Shown piece after piece: positions 6,338 through 7,147 of a DNA stretch of 7,147 bases (position 1 is the stretch's first letter; the number at the start of each line of letters is the position of its first letter). Source of the DNA: Burkholderiaceae bacterium (GTDB taxonomy: Bacteria; Pseudomonadota; Gammaproteobacteria; Burkholderiales; Burkholderiaceae); the NCBI GenBank assembly GCA_947373615.1, contig CANBYN010000091.1, positions 1 through 7,147 on the forward strand. The letters run 5' to 3'. Made by a program: the position numbers and the translations under genes. Below the pieces are notes generated by a model. It did no database searches. It was not told the origin of the DNA and saw nothing but the letters and a program-made list of their open reading frames with translations.

Positions 6338-7147
6338 TTAAAAGCCGAATGCCTTGCGGCTTTCATTAAACATGAAGGCCGCAAGGAAAAATAGCATGAT
6401 GCCGAAGACTCTTTTGAGTTGGGCGACATTAAGTTTTCTTGCCATCTTGGCACCCAGTGGTGCAGTAAATACGCTGATCACCACAATGCATGCAACTGCT
6501 GGTACATAAACGAAACCCAGTGAACCCGGTGGTAGGTTTGGGTTGCCCCAGCTGCCATACATATAGCCAAGAGTTGCTGCCGCAGCTACAGGAAGTCCAA
6601 GACCAGAGGATGAGGCCATCGCAGTGTGCGGCTTCACATTACACCAGAGCATGAATGGGATGGTGATAAAGGCGCCACCAGCGCCTACTAAGCTAGCCAA
6701 TGCCCCAGAGAATGCCCCAAACGAAAATAGGCCAATCGGACCGGGCAAATCTCTGCCAGCCTTAGGTTTTTTATTCAGCAACATTTGAGTGGAGGTGTAC
6801 ACAATAAAGATCGCAAAAAACAAGGATAGCCAAGAAGTTTTGATGGCTTCAAAAAGCTCACTCCCACCAACTAGCCCCCCAAAAATCATGCCGGGACTTA
6901 AAGATGCAACAAGCTTCCAATCGATGGAGCCATGTTTATGATGCGCAAAGATTGCCGAGGAGGTCGTAAATAAAATAGTTGCCATGCCAGTTGCAATTGC
7001 CATATGAACAATTACTTCTTGGCTAAACCCCAAATGATTGAAAACCAAAATCATGAAGGGAACGAGAATCATGCCACCCCCAATGCCAAGCAGGCCCGCT
7101 AAAAATCCTGAGATGCTCCCACATAGTAAGAGCATTGCAATATCGCT
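6338..7147 (-). CDS. TauE/SafE (sulfite exporter) family membrane protein, 5' end possibly outside the window
   Basis: Multi-pass inner-membrane protein of the TauE/SafE family, whose studied members move sulfite, sulfoacetate or related anions, mostly outward. The two family repeats are clear: G-F-L-A-G-L-L-G-I-G-G-G (10-21, counted from the ATG at 7135) and G-A-L-A-S-L-V-G-A-G-G-A (144-155), each followed by a hydrophobic I-L-V-P or I-T-I-P segment. A-H-H-K-H-G-S-I-D-W (64-73) forms the first large loop. From the ATG at 7135 the protein is 265 residues, a normal length, but no ribosome site precedes it, the frame stays open to the window edge (S-D-I-A before the ATG), and the first membrane segment would begin abruptly, so the true start may lie upstream. 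It is convergent with the malonate operon and need not take part in it. The substrate cannot be read from the sequence. Confidence 0.88.
   Translation of the reverse strand, partial: SDIAMLLLCGSISGFLAGLLGIGGGMILVPFMILVFNHLGFSQEVIVHMAIATGMATILFTTSSAIFAHHKHGSIDWKLVASLSPGMIFGGLVGGSELFEAIKTSWLSLFFAIFIVYTSTQMLLNKKPKAGRDLPGPIGLFSFGAFSGALASLVGAGGAFITIPFMLWCNVKPHTAMASSSGLGLPVAAAATLGYMYGSWGNPNLPPGSLGFVYVPAVACIVVISVFTAPLGAKMARKLNVAQLKRVFGIMLFFLAAFMFNESRKAFGF
6341..6363. terminator. Short hairpin just after the abutting matB and TauE-family stop codons
   Basis: AAAGCCG (6341-6347) pairs perfectly with CGGCTTT (6357-6363) around a 9-nt loop. On the + strand the stem is followed by CATT, and on the - strand it ends in TTTTAAC across the TauE-family stop codon. 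With A residues before and U residues after the GC core in both directions, it could act as a weak bidirectional terminator. The U-tract is short, so this is tentative. Confidence 0.4.
6352..6386. terminator. Long 15-bp hairpin inside the last codons of the TauE-family gene
   Basis: CCTTGCGGCTTTCAT (6352-6366) pairs with ATGAAGGCCGCAAGG (6372-6386) around the 5-nt loop TAAAC. In + strand RNA all 15 pairs form, one of them a U-G wobble at 6361/6377; in - strand RNA that position is an A-C mismatch. It codes for part of the C-terminal residues of the TauE-family protein. It lies about 15 bp past the matB stop, suiting an end structure for the + transcript, but no U-run follows, so classical intrinsic termination is doubtful. 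It shares CGGCTTT with the shorter hairpin, so only one can form at a time. Confidence 0.4.

Overview
The window most likely comes from a low-GC member of the Burkholderiales, and Polynucleobacter (freshwater) is my best guess. The reasons are the AT-leaning base composition of the coding DNA, the style of the signal peptide on the TRAP binding protein, and the family mix. This assignment is an inference from sequence feel, not from a search.

The left and central part (about 1-6337) is a single-direction malonate utilisation locus on the + strand. In order it holds the 3' end of a LysR-type regulator, a 125-bp control region, malonyl-CoA decarboxylase (matA), a 138-bp gap, the three subunits of a TRAP transporter (binding protein, small permease, large permease), and malonyl-CoA synthetase (matB). 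Together these make a complete route. External malonate is captured in the periplasm, imported by the ion-driven TRAP permease, activated with ATP and CoA to malonyl-CoA by MatB, and decarboxylated to acetyl-CoA and CO2 by MatA. The last four genes are tightly packed, with gaps of 1, 1 and 19 bp, and are almost certainly co-transcribed. matA may share that transcript or be partly separate. The LysR gene points the same way as the operon, and its putative binding region lies between its own stop codon and matA.

The right end (6338-7147) is a TauE/SafE-family membrane transporter on the - strand, convergent with matB. The two stop codons abut with no base between them. Two overlapping, mutually exclusive hairpins lie in the last codons of the transporter gene, where transcripts from both sides would have to end.

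No RNA gene, insertion sequence, CRISPR array or prophage gene is visible, and no gene-free stretch exceeds 300 bp. The window reads as an ordinary metabolic operon of known type (MatA/MatB plus a TRAP carrier) rather than a new system. The points worth a second look are the regulatory architecture, the matA-TRAP gap, an extra loop in MatB and the convergent junction.
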